The notes beneath the pieces were generated by a model, which saw only the letters and a program-made list of their open reading frames with translations, did not search any database and was not told where the DNA came from. This document shows, in pieces, positions 1 to 5,537 of a stretch of DNA of 7,540 nt. How positions within the stretch are numbered: the stretch's first letter is position 1; the number at the start of each line of letters is the position of its first letter. The DNA is taken from contig RFPW01000105.1 of NCBI GenBank assembly GCA_009925965.1, positions 1-7,540 of the forward strand, read 5' to 3'. Both the position numbers and the translations under genes were made by a program. Origin of the DNA: Betaproteobacteria bacterium. GTDB lineage: Bacteria > Pseudomonadota > Gammaproteobacteria > Burkholderiales > Burkholderiaceae_E.

Positions 1-444
1 GGAGCAGCCTAAATGGGAACAAATTCCCACCACAACAAGGTACTCAGGCTTGATCGACCGATGTGTGTTCTGTGCGTACTCGGGCGTCGGATAGGCCTTA
101 CGTGCCGAACCTGGATCAGCAACCTGACCCTCGGTCTTCTTAAGCGAATCGAGCATTTCAGGCGTGCGACGCAGGACCCAAACCGGCTTGCCGCGCCATT
201 CAACCCGAAGTAACTCACCCGGCTTCATTGCGCTGATGTCGACTTCCACCGGGGCGCCCGCCGATTTAGCCCGCTCGGAAGGCGTAAACGTACTCACGAA
301 GGGAACAGCAACGCAAGCGCCGCCCACCGCGCCGGCTGCGCCAGCAACGGCAATCCAGGTCCGCCGCGCGGGGTCATTGGGATTGCCAGGCGTGAAACCG
401 GTCGCAGAATTTGAAGCGGGCGACATGGAGGTGGAATTCGACAT
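1..444 (-). CDS. petA: Ubiquinol-cytochrome c reductase iron-sulfur (Rieske) subunit, N-terminal part, cut by the left edge
   Basis: The Rieske subunit of the cytochrome bc1 complex carries a 2Fe-2S cluster and passes electrons from quinol to cytochrome c1 on the periplasmic face. Seen here are 148 in-frame residues. A hydrophilic leader of about 26 residues is followed by twin arginines R27-R28 (DPARRTWIAVAG) and a small-residue-rich membrane segment at about 29-50, which is the twin-arginine anchor typical of bacterial Rieske proteins. The head domain follows, with the conserved stretch KPEYLVVVGICSHLGCS at the window edge. C142 and H144 of the first cluster box (CxHLGC) are the expected ligands, and C147 is the expected disulfide cysteine. 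The second box lies outside the window. The ATG at 444 has a GAGG ribosome binding site 7 bases upstream. petB and petC would be expected past the left edge. I am confident of the family. Confidence 0.96.
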   Translation of the reverse strand, partial: MSNSTSMSPASNSATGFTPGNPNDPARRTWIAVAGAAGAVGGACVAVPFVSTFTPSERAKSAGAPVEVDISAMKPGELLRVEWRGKPVWVLRRTPEMLDSLKKTEGQVADPGSARKAYPTPEYAQNTHRSIKPEYLVVVGICSHLGCS

Positions 445-451
445 CTCTAAA

Positions 452-455
452 CCTC
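452..455 (-). promoter_or_regulatory. petA ribosome binding site
   Basis: On the minus strand GAGG lies 7 bases before the petA ATG at 444. It supports this start over the in-frame ATG seven codons in, which would shorten the leader that precedes the twin arginines. Confidence 0.6.
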
Positions 456-504
456 AGCAGCACGCCGCTAGGGCGCAACCAATATCAAATCAAAATGCGC
501 CGAA

Positions 505-577
505 ATCATACATCGGCGACCCTGGAAAGGCTCCCCCGGAAGGGAATGCTCCAGTGAACGTTGGATTTTAGCCCAAC
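505..577 (-). promoter_or_regulatory. Probable petA promoter region, with two -10-like boxes and a small inverted repeat
   Basis: The 196-bp gap between the protease stop and the petA start is one of only two gaps over 50 bp and the natural place for a petABC promoter. On the minus strand it holds a TAAAAT box (570-565) and a TATGAT box (510-505), each one mismatch from the sigma-70 -10 consensus. I could not find a good -35 at 16-18 bp for either. A 5-bp inverted repeat, GTTGG-N8-CCAAC (560-577), encloses the TAAAAT box and could be an operator, but repeats this short arise by chance. The assignment rests on position plus weak motifs. No convincing terminator for the protease gene is visible in the gap. 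Confidence 0.25.
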
Positions 578-640
578 CAGGCTCAGCCCTACGAGAGTGA
601 CACGGCGTCGCAAGACTCGATTTCCTGCCTGAGCGGGATC

Positions 641-1855
641 TCATTCGTTGGGCTGGACAGGTCCGCGGGCGGGCTTGGGCCGCCGACCAATCACGATCGG
701 CAGGTCGACTTCGCGACCCTCGCGAACAAAACGCAGGTTCGCGGTGCGACCTGGTTCGAGTTGCGAGATCAGGTTCAGCATCGACGGGGTGTCCTTGACC
801 GCACGGCCTTCGACGGCGATCAGCACATCGCCGGCTTTGACGCCGGCTTTATCCGCCGGACCGCCGCGGACCAGTCCCGCGATAATTGCACCCTCACGTC
901 GCGGGATCTGAAAGGCCTCGGCAATTTCGGGGGTCAGATCCTGAGGCTCGACGCCAATGTAGCCGCGCACCACGCCGCCTTGCTTGACGATCGAGTCGAC
1001 GACCTGGCGCGCCGTGGTCACGGGGATCGCAAACCCGATCCCCATTGACCCCCCTGAGCGGGAGTAGATCGCCGTATTGATCCCCAGCAATCGACCCCGA
1101 CTGTCGACGAGAGCCCCTCCGGAATTTCCGGGATTGATGGCGGCATCGGTCTGAATGAAGTTCTCGAAGGTATTAATTCCCAGATGCGTCCTGCCGAGCG
1201 CGGAAACGATCCCCATCGTCACAGTGGTCCCAACCCCGAACGGATTGCCGATGGCCAGCACAACATCACCCACCTGCACCCGCTCCAAATCCCCAAAAGC
1301 GAGCGTAGGCAGTGCAGTCAAACCGATCCGTAGCACGGCCAGGTCGGTCTCAGGGTCACTGCCAACAACCTTCGCTTTGGCACGACGACCATCGGCGAGG
1401 GCTACTTCTATTTCATCGGCGGCTTCCACGACATGATGGTTCGTCAGCACCAACCCGTCAGACGCGACAATGACGCCCGAACCCAGGCTCGAGACTGGCC
1501 GGCGCGAAGGCCCTTGTTCACCAAAAAACCGACGAAAACCGGGATCGCTGAGAAGCGGATGATTGGGTATCCGGGCCTCTTTGGTCGTATAGATATTGAC
1601 GACAGCGGGAATGGCCGACCGGGCCGCTTCGCCGTAAGAAAGCCACGGCGCTGATCCAGTTCCCGATGCGGGGGTCATCGGGCCTGGACTCGATCCGTCT
1701 GCAATCGAGCCCGTTGTTGGAATCGCTGCGCCTGGCGTGCCCGCCATTGACAGTTTCCGTGGCAACCATTCTGGCCGCAACGTCGCGATCACAAAGATGA
1801 CTGCGAGTGCCACGGTGACGGTCTGCGCAAAAGTCATCCACAATCGCTTAAGCAT
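641..1855 (-). CDS. degS: Membrane-anchored periplasmic trypsin-like serine protease with one PDZ domain (HtrA family, DegS type)
   Basis: A 404-residue HtrA-family envelope protease. Residues 8-25 form one hydrophobic segment that looks like an uncleaved anchor. A low-complexity Gly/Pro/Ser/Thr linker spans about 35-70. The protease domain (about 73-290) shows the full triad: H141 in TNHHVV, D171 in ETDLAVL and S245 in NPGNSGG. A single PDZ domain follows (about 298-392), then a short basic tail. One PDZ plus an N-terminal anchor matches DegS rather than DegP/DegQ, which have two PDZ domains and a cleaved signal. E. coli DegS is about 355 residues; the difference is mainly the linker and tail. 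DegS starts the sigma-E response by cutting RseA, but no rseA or rpoE is visible, so that role is inferred by family. The ATG at 1855 lacks a clear Shine-Dalgarno sequence; the ATG at codon 7 would cut into the anchor. The gene is divergent from nif3. Confidence 0.9.
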   Translation of the reverse strand: MLKRLWMTFAQTVTVALAVIFVIATLRPEWLPRKLSMAGTPGAAIPTTGSIADGSSPGPMTPASGTGSAPWLSYGEAARSAIPAVVNIYTTKEARIPNHPLLSDPGFRRFFGEQGPSRRPVSSLGSGVIVASDGLVLTNHHVVEAADEIEVALADGRRAKAKVVGSDPETDLAVLRIGLTALPTLAFGDLERVQVGDVVLAIGNPFGVGTTVTMGIVSALGRTHLGINTFENFIQTDAAINPGNSGGALVDSRGRLLGINTAIYSRSGGSMGIGFAIPVTTARQVVDSIVKQGGVVRGYIGVEPQDLTPEIAEAFQIPRREGAIIAGLVRGGPADKAGVKAGDVLIAVEGRAVKDTPSMLNLISQLEPGRTANLRFVREGREVDLPIVIGRRPKPARGPVQPNE

Positions 1856-1880
1856 GGTGACGAGACATCCGATCGAGAAA

Positions 1881-1884
1881 GAGG
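1881..1884 (+). promoter_or_regulatory. Ribosome binding site that sets the nif3 start
   Basis: GAGG, within a purine-rich AGAAAGAGGCGG stretch, lies 8 bases before the ATG at 1893. The frame is open back to an ATG at 1737, but that extension would run antisense through the 5' end of the protease gene and does not look like Nif3. This site makes 1893 the likely true start. Confidence 0.6.
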
Positions 1885-1892
1885 CGGCGGGT

Positions 1893-2681
1893 ATGGCAAA
1901 GACGGCAGAGATTCAAAACACGGTTTCCAGAGAGTCGCTGTCCCGGACACTCTCCGATTTATTGGAAACGGAACGCTTCACCGATTATTGCCCGAACGGC
2001 CTGCAGGTGGAAGGCAAAGCCCGGATCGGACTGTTGGTTACAGGCGTCACCGCCAGCTTCGCCTTTCTAGAGGCTGCCATCGCCGCCGGTGCCGATGCGG
2101 TCCTGGTGCACCATGGGTGGTTTTGGCGCGGAGAAGATCCGCGAATCATCGGCCCTAAACGGCTGCGCCTCGCCGCCGTTCTTCGTGCTGAACTCAATCT
2201 GTATGGCTATCACCTGCCGCTCGATGCGCACCCGATCCTTGGCAACAATGCTCAACTCGCACGTCTGCTCGACTGGCCCATTGACCCGGTTGCGGTCGCT
2301 CGATTCGGCGATCAGGGACTTGGATGGTGCGCTGATTTGCCGGGTCCGACGCAAACCAGCGACCTTTGCAAGCGGCTGGAGCGGGCGCTGAATCGGGTCC
2401 CCCTCGCGGTCGGCGCGCTTGACCGACCGATCCGTCGTTTGGCCTGGTGCACAGGCGCTGCGCATTCGATGTTAGCCCAGGCCATCGATGCCGGGGCCGA
2501 TGCCTTTGTCAGCGGAGAAATTAATGAACCCACCGTTCACCTCGCACGCGAGGCCGGGGTGATTTACATCGCCGCCGGCCACCATGCGACCGAGTGCTGG
2601 GGCGTTCAGGCGGTGGGCGCTGAAGTCGCCCACAAACTGGGCATCGAACACCGGTTTATCGACGACTCAAACCCGGTTTGA
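1893..2681 (+). CDS. Nif3-like dinuclear metal-centre protein (YbgI family)
   Basis: A 262-residue Nif3/YbgI-family protein; E. coli YbgI is 247 residues. The family forms toroidal hexamers with a two-metal site. GTP cyclohydrolase I type 2 is a common annotation, but the physiological function is not settled. Family signatures appear in order: CPNGLQVEG (33-41), VHHGWFWRGEDP (72-83), YHLPLDAHPILGNNAQLA (106-123), SGEINEPTVHLAREAG (207-222) and AAGHHATECWG (227-237). Expected metal ligands are present: H73/H74, D111, H230 and E234, with spacing matching H63/H64, D101, H215 and E219 of YbgI. A cysteine-tryptophan pair follows HHATE where the E. coli protein has Arg-Gly. This is the only plus-strand gene. 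It starts 37 bp from the divergent protease and ends 11 bp from the convergent tatC stop, so its promoter must lie partly inside the protease gene. Confidence 0.93.
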   Translation: MAKTAEIQNTVSRESLSRTLSDLLETERFTDYCPNGLQVEGKARIGLLVTGVTASFAFLEAAIAAGADAVLVHHGWFWRGEDPRIIGPKRLRLAAVLRAELNLYGYHLPLDAHPILGNNAQLARLLDWPIDPVAVARFGDQGLGWCADLPGPTQTSDLCKRLERALNRVPLAVGALDRPIRRLAWCTGAAHSMLAQAIDAGADAFVSGEINEPTVHLAREAGVIYIAAGHHATECWGVQAVGAEVAHKLGIEHRFIDDSNPV

Positions 2682-2682
2682 G
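2666..2682. repeat. Short perfect inverted repeat over the nif3 stop codon
   Basis: CTCAAAC-CCG-GTTTGAG is a perfect 7-bp stem with a 3-base loop. It covers the nif3 stop and reaches the 11-bp gap between the convergent nif3 and tatC ends. Being symmetric, it would fold in either transcript. No T-run follows on either strand, so it is not a canonical intrinsic terminator. It could protect 3' ends or pause transcription, or be chance. Confidence 0.35.
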
Positions 2683-2692
2683 GGATCGAGCG

Positions 2693-3598
2693 TCAGGCCA
2701 CAGGCTTATCGGAAGTTTTTTCTGCAGATTTGTCTGCGGCGTCATCCGTGGGCTCGTCGGCCGAACCGTCGGGCGAGCTTGACCGCGCACGGACAAACCC
2801 AGCGAGCCAAATCCCCAACTCATAGAGCAAACACAGGGGCACTGCGAGCATGAACTGCGACAGCGGGTCCGGCGGCGTCAAGACCGCCGCGACCACAAAG
2901 GCGCCGACGATGACGTAGCGGCGAGCCTCGCGGAGTTGTTTTGTCGTGACCATGCCGAGCTTGACCAGGAGCATCTCGACCACGGGCACTTCAAAGGTCA
3001 CGCCAAATCCGAAGAAGATCGCGAGCGTGAAATCCCAGTACTTCTGGATGTCCTGCATCGTATCTGCGCCCGTCTGCGCATTGAACGCAAAGAAGAACCG
3101 ATACGCTGCCGGCAGGACAAACAGGTAGGCAAAGCTGACCCCGACCAGCAGGAAGAACACACTCGAGAAGATCAGCGGGACCGCAAAGCGCTTCTCGTGT
3201 TCATAAAGACCCGGCGCAACGAACGCCCAAGCCTGGTAAAGCACCCAGGGCAGGCTGGCGAGAATGGCCACCAGGAAAGAGACCTTCATCAGGGTGAAAA
3301 AGGTCCCGGACGAATCGGTGATGATCATGCGGGCGCCCGGCGGCATCGCGTCCTGGAGCGGTTGCGCCAGAAAATGCATGATCTCGCCCGCATAGAAGAA
3401 ACTCAGGCCGAATACGATGACCACGACGATCAGGGATCTAACGACCCGGTCGCGCAGCTCCACCAGATGCGATACGAAACTTTCTTCTGGGGCGCTGGTG
3501 CCGGCATCGGTCCCATCGGACGACGAACCGTCGGCAGGCACGTTTGCAGAACCGGTCGCCGAACCCGAGCCGTTGCGCTTCAAAAACTTAAGGACCAT
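2693..3598 (-). CDS. tatC: Sec-independent protein translocase subunit TatC
   Basis: TatC is the polytopic core of the twin-arginine translocase and, with TatB, binds the RR signal peptide. The 301 residues include about six membrane segments (roughly 54-70, 101-128, 138-163, 187-212, 226-242, 248-269). Family signatures: HLVELRDR (44-51, with E47 and R49 of the cytoplasmic signal-binding face), APGLYEHEKR (128-137, E135 at the position of E. coli E103), FGFGVTFEVPV (196-206, E203) and TPPDPLSQ (241-248). E. coli TatC begins its ELR motif near residue 15. Here a Gly/Ser/Asp-rich cytoplasmic extension of about 39 residues comes first, and a charged tail of about 30 residues follows the last helix. 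The ATG overlaps the tatB stop by one base (TGATG), so translation is probably coupled; only a weak AGG lies upstream. It is the last gene of the minus-strand run. Confidence 0.97.
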   Translation of the reverse strand: MVLKFLKRNGSGSATGSANVPADGSSSDGTDAGTSAPEESFVSHLVELRDRVVRSLIVVVIVFGLSFFYAGEIMHFLAQPLQDAMPPGARMIITDSSGTFFTLMKVSFLVAILASLPWVLYQAWAFVAPGLYEHEKRFAVPLIFSSVFFLLVGVSFAYLFVLPAAYRFFFAFNAQTGADTMQDIQKYWDFTLAIFFGFGVTFEVPVVEMLLVKLGMVTTKQLREARRYVIVGAFVVAAVLTPPDPLSQFMLAVPLCLLYELGIWLAGFVRARSSSPDGSADEPTDDAADKSAEKTSDKPVA

Positions 3599-4041
3599 CA
3601 GCGCACCAACCTGCGTTTGGGTCGGATCGCGCCAATGCGGCGCTCGCGTTCAATCCGACGGTCGCGAATCCGTTCACGGGAGCGTCGGATCGCATAAACC
3701 CGATCCCAGTCGGTGAGGTGGGTCATGGGTGGCTCGCTCAATTCGGTGCTGGCTTCGACTTCTGCGCGCAACTCCGACACCTGAGTTTGCATCTCGGAAA
3801 CCGACTTTTGCATCGAGGACTGGAGATCGCGCGCAGCGCCCTGCATTTCTTGCTGTACGCGGCGAAGTTCCTCGAGTTCGACCTGGCGGGTGATGTCGTT
3901 TTTGACATCCGCCACGTATCGCTGCAGCTTGCCAATCCATTCGCCCGCCTGGCGCGCCACACGCGGCAATCGCTCAGGCCCGAGCACGACGAGGGCGACC
4001 ACCGCGATCACCATCATCTCGGAAAAACCAATGTCAAACAT
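3598..4041 (-). CDS. tatB: Sec-independent protein translocase subunit TatB
   Basis: TatB joins TatC in the receptor complex for twin-arginine substrates. The 147-residue protein begins MFDIGFSEMMVIAVVALVVL, the typical TatB start with E8 inside the membrane segment (about 6-21). The G21-P22 hinge with E23 and an amphipathic helix (about 24-97, rich in Glu, Gln, Arg) follow. MFDIGFSE, with its acidic residue at position 8, distinguishes it from TatA, where a Trp/His pair is seen. The C-terminus is odd: residues 114-147 form a very basic tail with 14 or 15 arginines. A strong GAGGAG site lies 10 bases before the ATG. It sits between tatA (41-bp gap) and tatC (1-base overlap), so the three translocase genes are complete and contiguous. 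Confidence 0.95.
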   Translation of the reverse strand: MFDIGFSEMMVIAVVALVVLGPERLPRVARQAGEWIGKLQRYVADVKNDITRQVELEELRRVQQEMQGAARDLQSSMQKSVSEMQTQVSELRAEVEASTELSEPPMTHLTDWDRVYAIRRSRERIRDRRIERERRIGAIRPKRRLVR

Positions 4042-4051
4042 GTCGTTGGCG

Positions 4052-4057
4052 CTCCTC
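4052..4057 (-). promoter_or_regulatory. tatB ribosome binding site
   Basis: GAGGAG on the minus strand, 10 bases before the tatB ATG at 4041, in the 41-bp tatA-tatB gap. It is a better Shine-Dalgarno match than any before tatC, which fits independent initiation of tatB and coupled initiation of tatC. Confidence 0.55.
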
Positions 4058-4082
4058 GCGCCCGAAGCAAAGGATCAGAGGC

Positions 4083-4373
4083 TCAGGAGCGGCGCTCCCG
4101 GGCATCCACATCGATCGTCCGCGCGGCATCCTGGGCCGACGATTGGGCGTGCGTCGTTGCGCCCGCCACTCCCGGGGTTCCTGAAGTTCCGGTCATGCTC
4201 GAAGCGCCGACTTGCTCTGCCGGCTTGTCGGTCGTCGCCTCTTTCATCCCTTCTTTGAAACCCTTGACTGCGCCGCCTAAATCGCCACCAAGGTTGCGCA
4301 GTTTTTTCGTACCGAATACCAACAAGATGATCGCAAGAACGATCAACCAGTGCCAAATACTAAAAGATCCCAT
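4083..4373 (-). CDS. tatA: Sec-independent protein translocase subunit TatA
   Basis: TatA oligomerises at the TatBC receptor to let folded twin-arginine substrates cross the inner membrane. The 96-residue protein has the family layout: a short polar start, then a membrane helix (about 5-20, FSIWHWLIVLAIILLVFG), the F20-G21 hinge with T22-K23-K24, and an amphipathic Gly-rich helix (LRNLGGDLGGAVKGFKEGMKE, 25-45). A variable small-residue-rich tail (about 50-85) and a charged end follow. The SIWHW start and FGTKKLRNLG hinge mark TatA rather than TatB. A GAGGA site lies 7 bases before the ATG. The gene begins 14 bp after hinT, so it is probably cotranscribed with the his-hinT genes. Confidence 0.96.
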   Translation of the reverse strand: MGSFSIWHWLIVLAIILLVFGTKKLRNLGGDLGGAVKGFKEGMKEATTDKPAEQVGASSMTGTSGTPGVAGATTHAQSSAQDAARTIDVDARERRS

Positions 4374-4387
4374 GTGCGTATCCTCGC

Positions 4388-4744
4388 TCAGTGCCGATTC
4401 ATGCTCGAGCCGAGCGGCTCCGTTCCGCCAAGCAGGTGGAGGTGGAGATGATACACCTCCTGCCTGCCGACCCTGCCGTTGTTGACAACGAGACGGAACC
4501 CATCGGGCGAACCCTGTTCACGGGCGATTTTTCCAGCCAGCGCCATCATTTTTCCCAAGACTGCTGAATGCGTTTCATCCGCATCGTAGAGATTCTCGAG
4601 GTGGCGTTTGGGAATCATCAAGAGATGCATCGACGCCTGCGGATGGATATCGTGGAAGACCAGAATATCCTCGTCTTCAAAGACTTTTCGCGCTGGAATT
4701 TCACCGGCCACGATCTTGCAAAAAATACAGGGGGTCTGATTCAT
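4388..4744 (-). CDS. hinT: HIT-family purine nucleoside phosphoramidase (HinT type)
   Basis: HinT proteins hydrolyse adenosine 5'-phosphoramidates and aminoacyl-adenylate-type P-N bonds in the cytoplasm. The 118-residue length is typical. The histidine triad is intact, YHLHLHLLGG, with H99, H101 and H103; H101 is the expected nucleophile. C6, C9, H48 and H99 form the zinc-binding pattern of the zinc-containing HIT branch. Other family blocks are IVAGEIPARKVFEDE (11-25), HDIHPQASMHLLMIPKRH (31-48) and FRLVVNNG (83-90). Its ATG overlaps the hisE stop in the sequence ATGA, and an AAGGAA site lies inside hisE, so it is probably translationally coupled. A HIT gene between hisE and tatA recurs in proteobacterial genomes; the reason for the linkage is not established. 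Confidence 0.94.
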   Translation of the reverse strand: MNQTPCIFCKIVAGEIPARKVFEDEDILVFHDIHPQASMHLLMIPKRHLENLYDADETHSAVLGKMMALAGKIAREQGSPDGFRLVVNNGRVGRQEVYHLHLHLLGGTEPLGSSMNRH

Positions 4745-5094
4745 TCTCTTGTTCCTTCGTCGACTTCACGTTGCAGGCGCTTTCGCAAAGCCTTCTCCTC
4801 GATGCCGGACAGGCCCTCACGACGCGCGAGCTCAGCCAGCACGTCGTCTGGGTGCAGATCATGGTGTGCGAGCATCACCAGACAATGAAACCAGAGGTCG
4901 GCACATTCGGCAACGATTCGATCGGGCACGCCGTCCTTTGCAGCCAGAACAACCTCGGTTGCCTCTTCACCGATTTTCTTCAGAATCGCATCATCGCCTC
5001 GGCTCATCAGCCTCGCAACGTAGGATTGATCGGGATCTGCTGATCGCCTGGACTCAATCGTTGACGCCAGCCGCGTCAAAATTTCTTCGGTCAT
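4741..5094 (-). CDS. hisE: Phosphoribosyl-ATP pyrophosphatase
   Basis: HisE catalyses step 2 of histidine synthesis, cutting PR-ATP to PR-AMP and pyrophosphate. The 117-residue all-alpha protein belongs to the MazG-like NTP pyrophosphohydrolase group. Seen: KKIGEEATEVVLAAK (39-53), whose glutamates match the metal-binding EExxE-type motif, and ECADLWFHCLVML (63-75), with E63 and D66 supplying further metal contacts. The frame is open further upstream to 5262, but that would overlap much of hisI and add a basic sequence unlike HisE. The ATG at 5094 gives a normal N-terminus (MTEEILTRLAST) and has AAGGA 11 bases before it, overlapping the hisI stop region. Stand-alone HisE beside stand-alone HisI is common in many proteobacteria. 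The gene overlaps hinT by 4 bases. Confidence 0.95.
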   Translation of the reverse strand: MTEEILTRLASTIESRRSADPDQSYVARLMSRGDDAILKKIGEEATEVVLAAKDGVPDRIVAECADLWFHCLVMLAHHDLHPDDVLAELARREGLSGIEEKALRKRLQREVDEGTRE

Positions 5095-5105
5095 GACGAC
5101 TTTTG

Positions 5106-5110
5106 TCCTT
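5106..5110 (-). promoter_or_regulatory. Ribosome binding site that sets the hisE start
   Basis: AAGGA on the minus strand overlaps the hisI TAA and lies 11 bases before the ATG at 5094. It supports the short HisE over the upstream-extended frame. Confidence 0.5.
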
Positions 5111-5537
5111 ATCGATAAATCGTTTCGGGATCGACGAGCGGCGCCTCCGTTTCCTGCCAGACGCCGCCTGTAAGGCTTCGATAGAAACACCGTCGGCGAC
5201 CGGTATGACAGGCCACGCCCCCGGTTTGCTCGACCTCGAGCAGGATCACGTCGGCATCGCAATCAATCCTCAAACCAAGAACGGTCTGTGTATGCCCGCT
5301 CTCTTCGCCCTTGCGCCAAAGCCGCTGACGCGAGCGCGACCAATACACGGCCCGCCCCGTCGCGACTGTCTCGGCCAGTGACTCGCGATTCATCCAGGCC
5401 ACCATCAGGACTTCGCCATCCTGAACGTTCTGGGCAATCGCCGGAATGAGCCCCTGCGCATCGAACCGGACGGAGTCGAGCCAGGCTACGCCATCGGGAC
5501 TGATCTGGGACACCTGAACCGGGGACGTCTGAGTCAC
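5109..5537 (-). CDS. hisI: Phosphoribosyl-AMP cyclohydrolase
   Basis: HisI opens the adenine ring of PR-AMP (step 3 of histidine synthesis) and needs Zn2+ and Mg2+. The 142-residue protein shows the family blocks: VLMVAWMNRESL (43-54), SRSRQRLWRKGEESGH (67-82), and DCDAD (92-96), whose D92/D94/D96 are the expected Mg2+ ligands. C93, C110 and C117 are the expected Zn2+ ligands, the last two within GGVACHTGRRRCFY. It lacks the C-terminal HisE domain of enterobacterial HisIE; hisE follows as a separate gene 14 bp downstream. The start is GTG at 5537, overlapping the hisF stop in the sequence GTGA, which suggests coupling; GGTGA just upstream may act as the ribosome binding site. Product and start are both well supported. 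Confidence 0.96.
   Translation of the reverse strand: MTQTSPVQVSQISPDGVAWLDSVRFDAQGLIPAIAQNVQDGEVLMVAWMNRESLAETVATGRAVYWSRSRQRLWRKGEESGHTQTVLGLRIDCDADVILLEVEQTGGVACHTGRRRCFYRSLTGGVWQETEAPLVDPETIYR

Noticed and set aside
13..571. Plus-strand open frames of 66 and 135 residues at the left edge
   Set aside because: Both lie mostly opposite petA, whose Rieske motif is unambiguous on the minus strand.
601..640. A terminator after the degS-like gene
   Set aside because: Short G/C-rich complementary bits exist, but none makes a stem of more than 3-4 bp with a following T-run.
1737..1892. A 52-codon upstream extension of nif3
   Set aside because: It runs antisense through the protease 5' end, lacks a Shine-Dalgarno sequence, and adds nothing Nif3-like. 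The GAGG-supported ATG at 1893 gives a normal-length protein.
1860..1970. A sigma-E-type promoter for the degS-like gene
   Set aside because: A GGAAAC element is present on the minus strand, but the nearest TCT-type -10 lies at about 12 bp, well short of the 15-17 bp expected.
2698..2722. AGGCC-ACA-GGCTT stem followed by TTTTTT, as a plus-strand terminator for nif3
   Set aside because: The stem is 5 bp with a wobble pair, the T-run starts about 9 bases after it, and the T's are explained by lysine/glutamate codons of tatC on the other strand.
2936..3697. A 253-residue plus-strand open frame opposite tatC and the end of tatB
   Set aside because: It is a shadow of the GC-rich tatC coding strand: highly charged, no recognisable domain, and covered by clear TatC and TatB sequence on the other strand.
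3718..4485. A 255-residue plus-strand open frame opposite tatB, tatA and the end of hinT
   Set aside because: Three well-recognised genes occupy the other strand. The frame has no family motif and spans their boundaries.
5095..5262. An upstream extension of hisE to an ATG at 5262
   Set aside because: It would overlap the hisI coding region out of frame with an arginine-rich sequence unlike HisE. The ATG at 5094 gives the family N-terminus.
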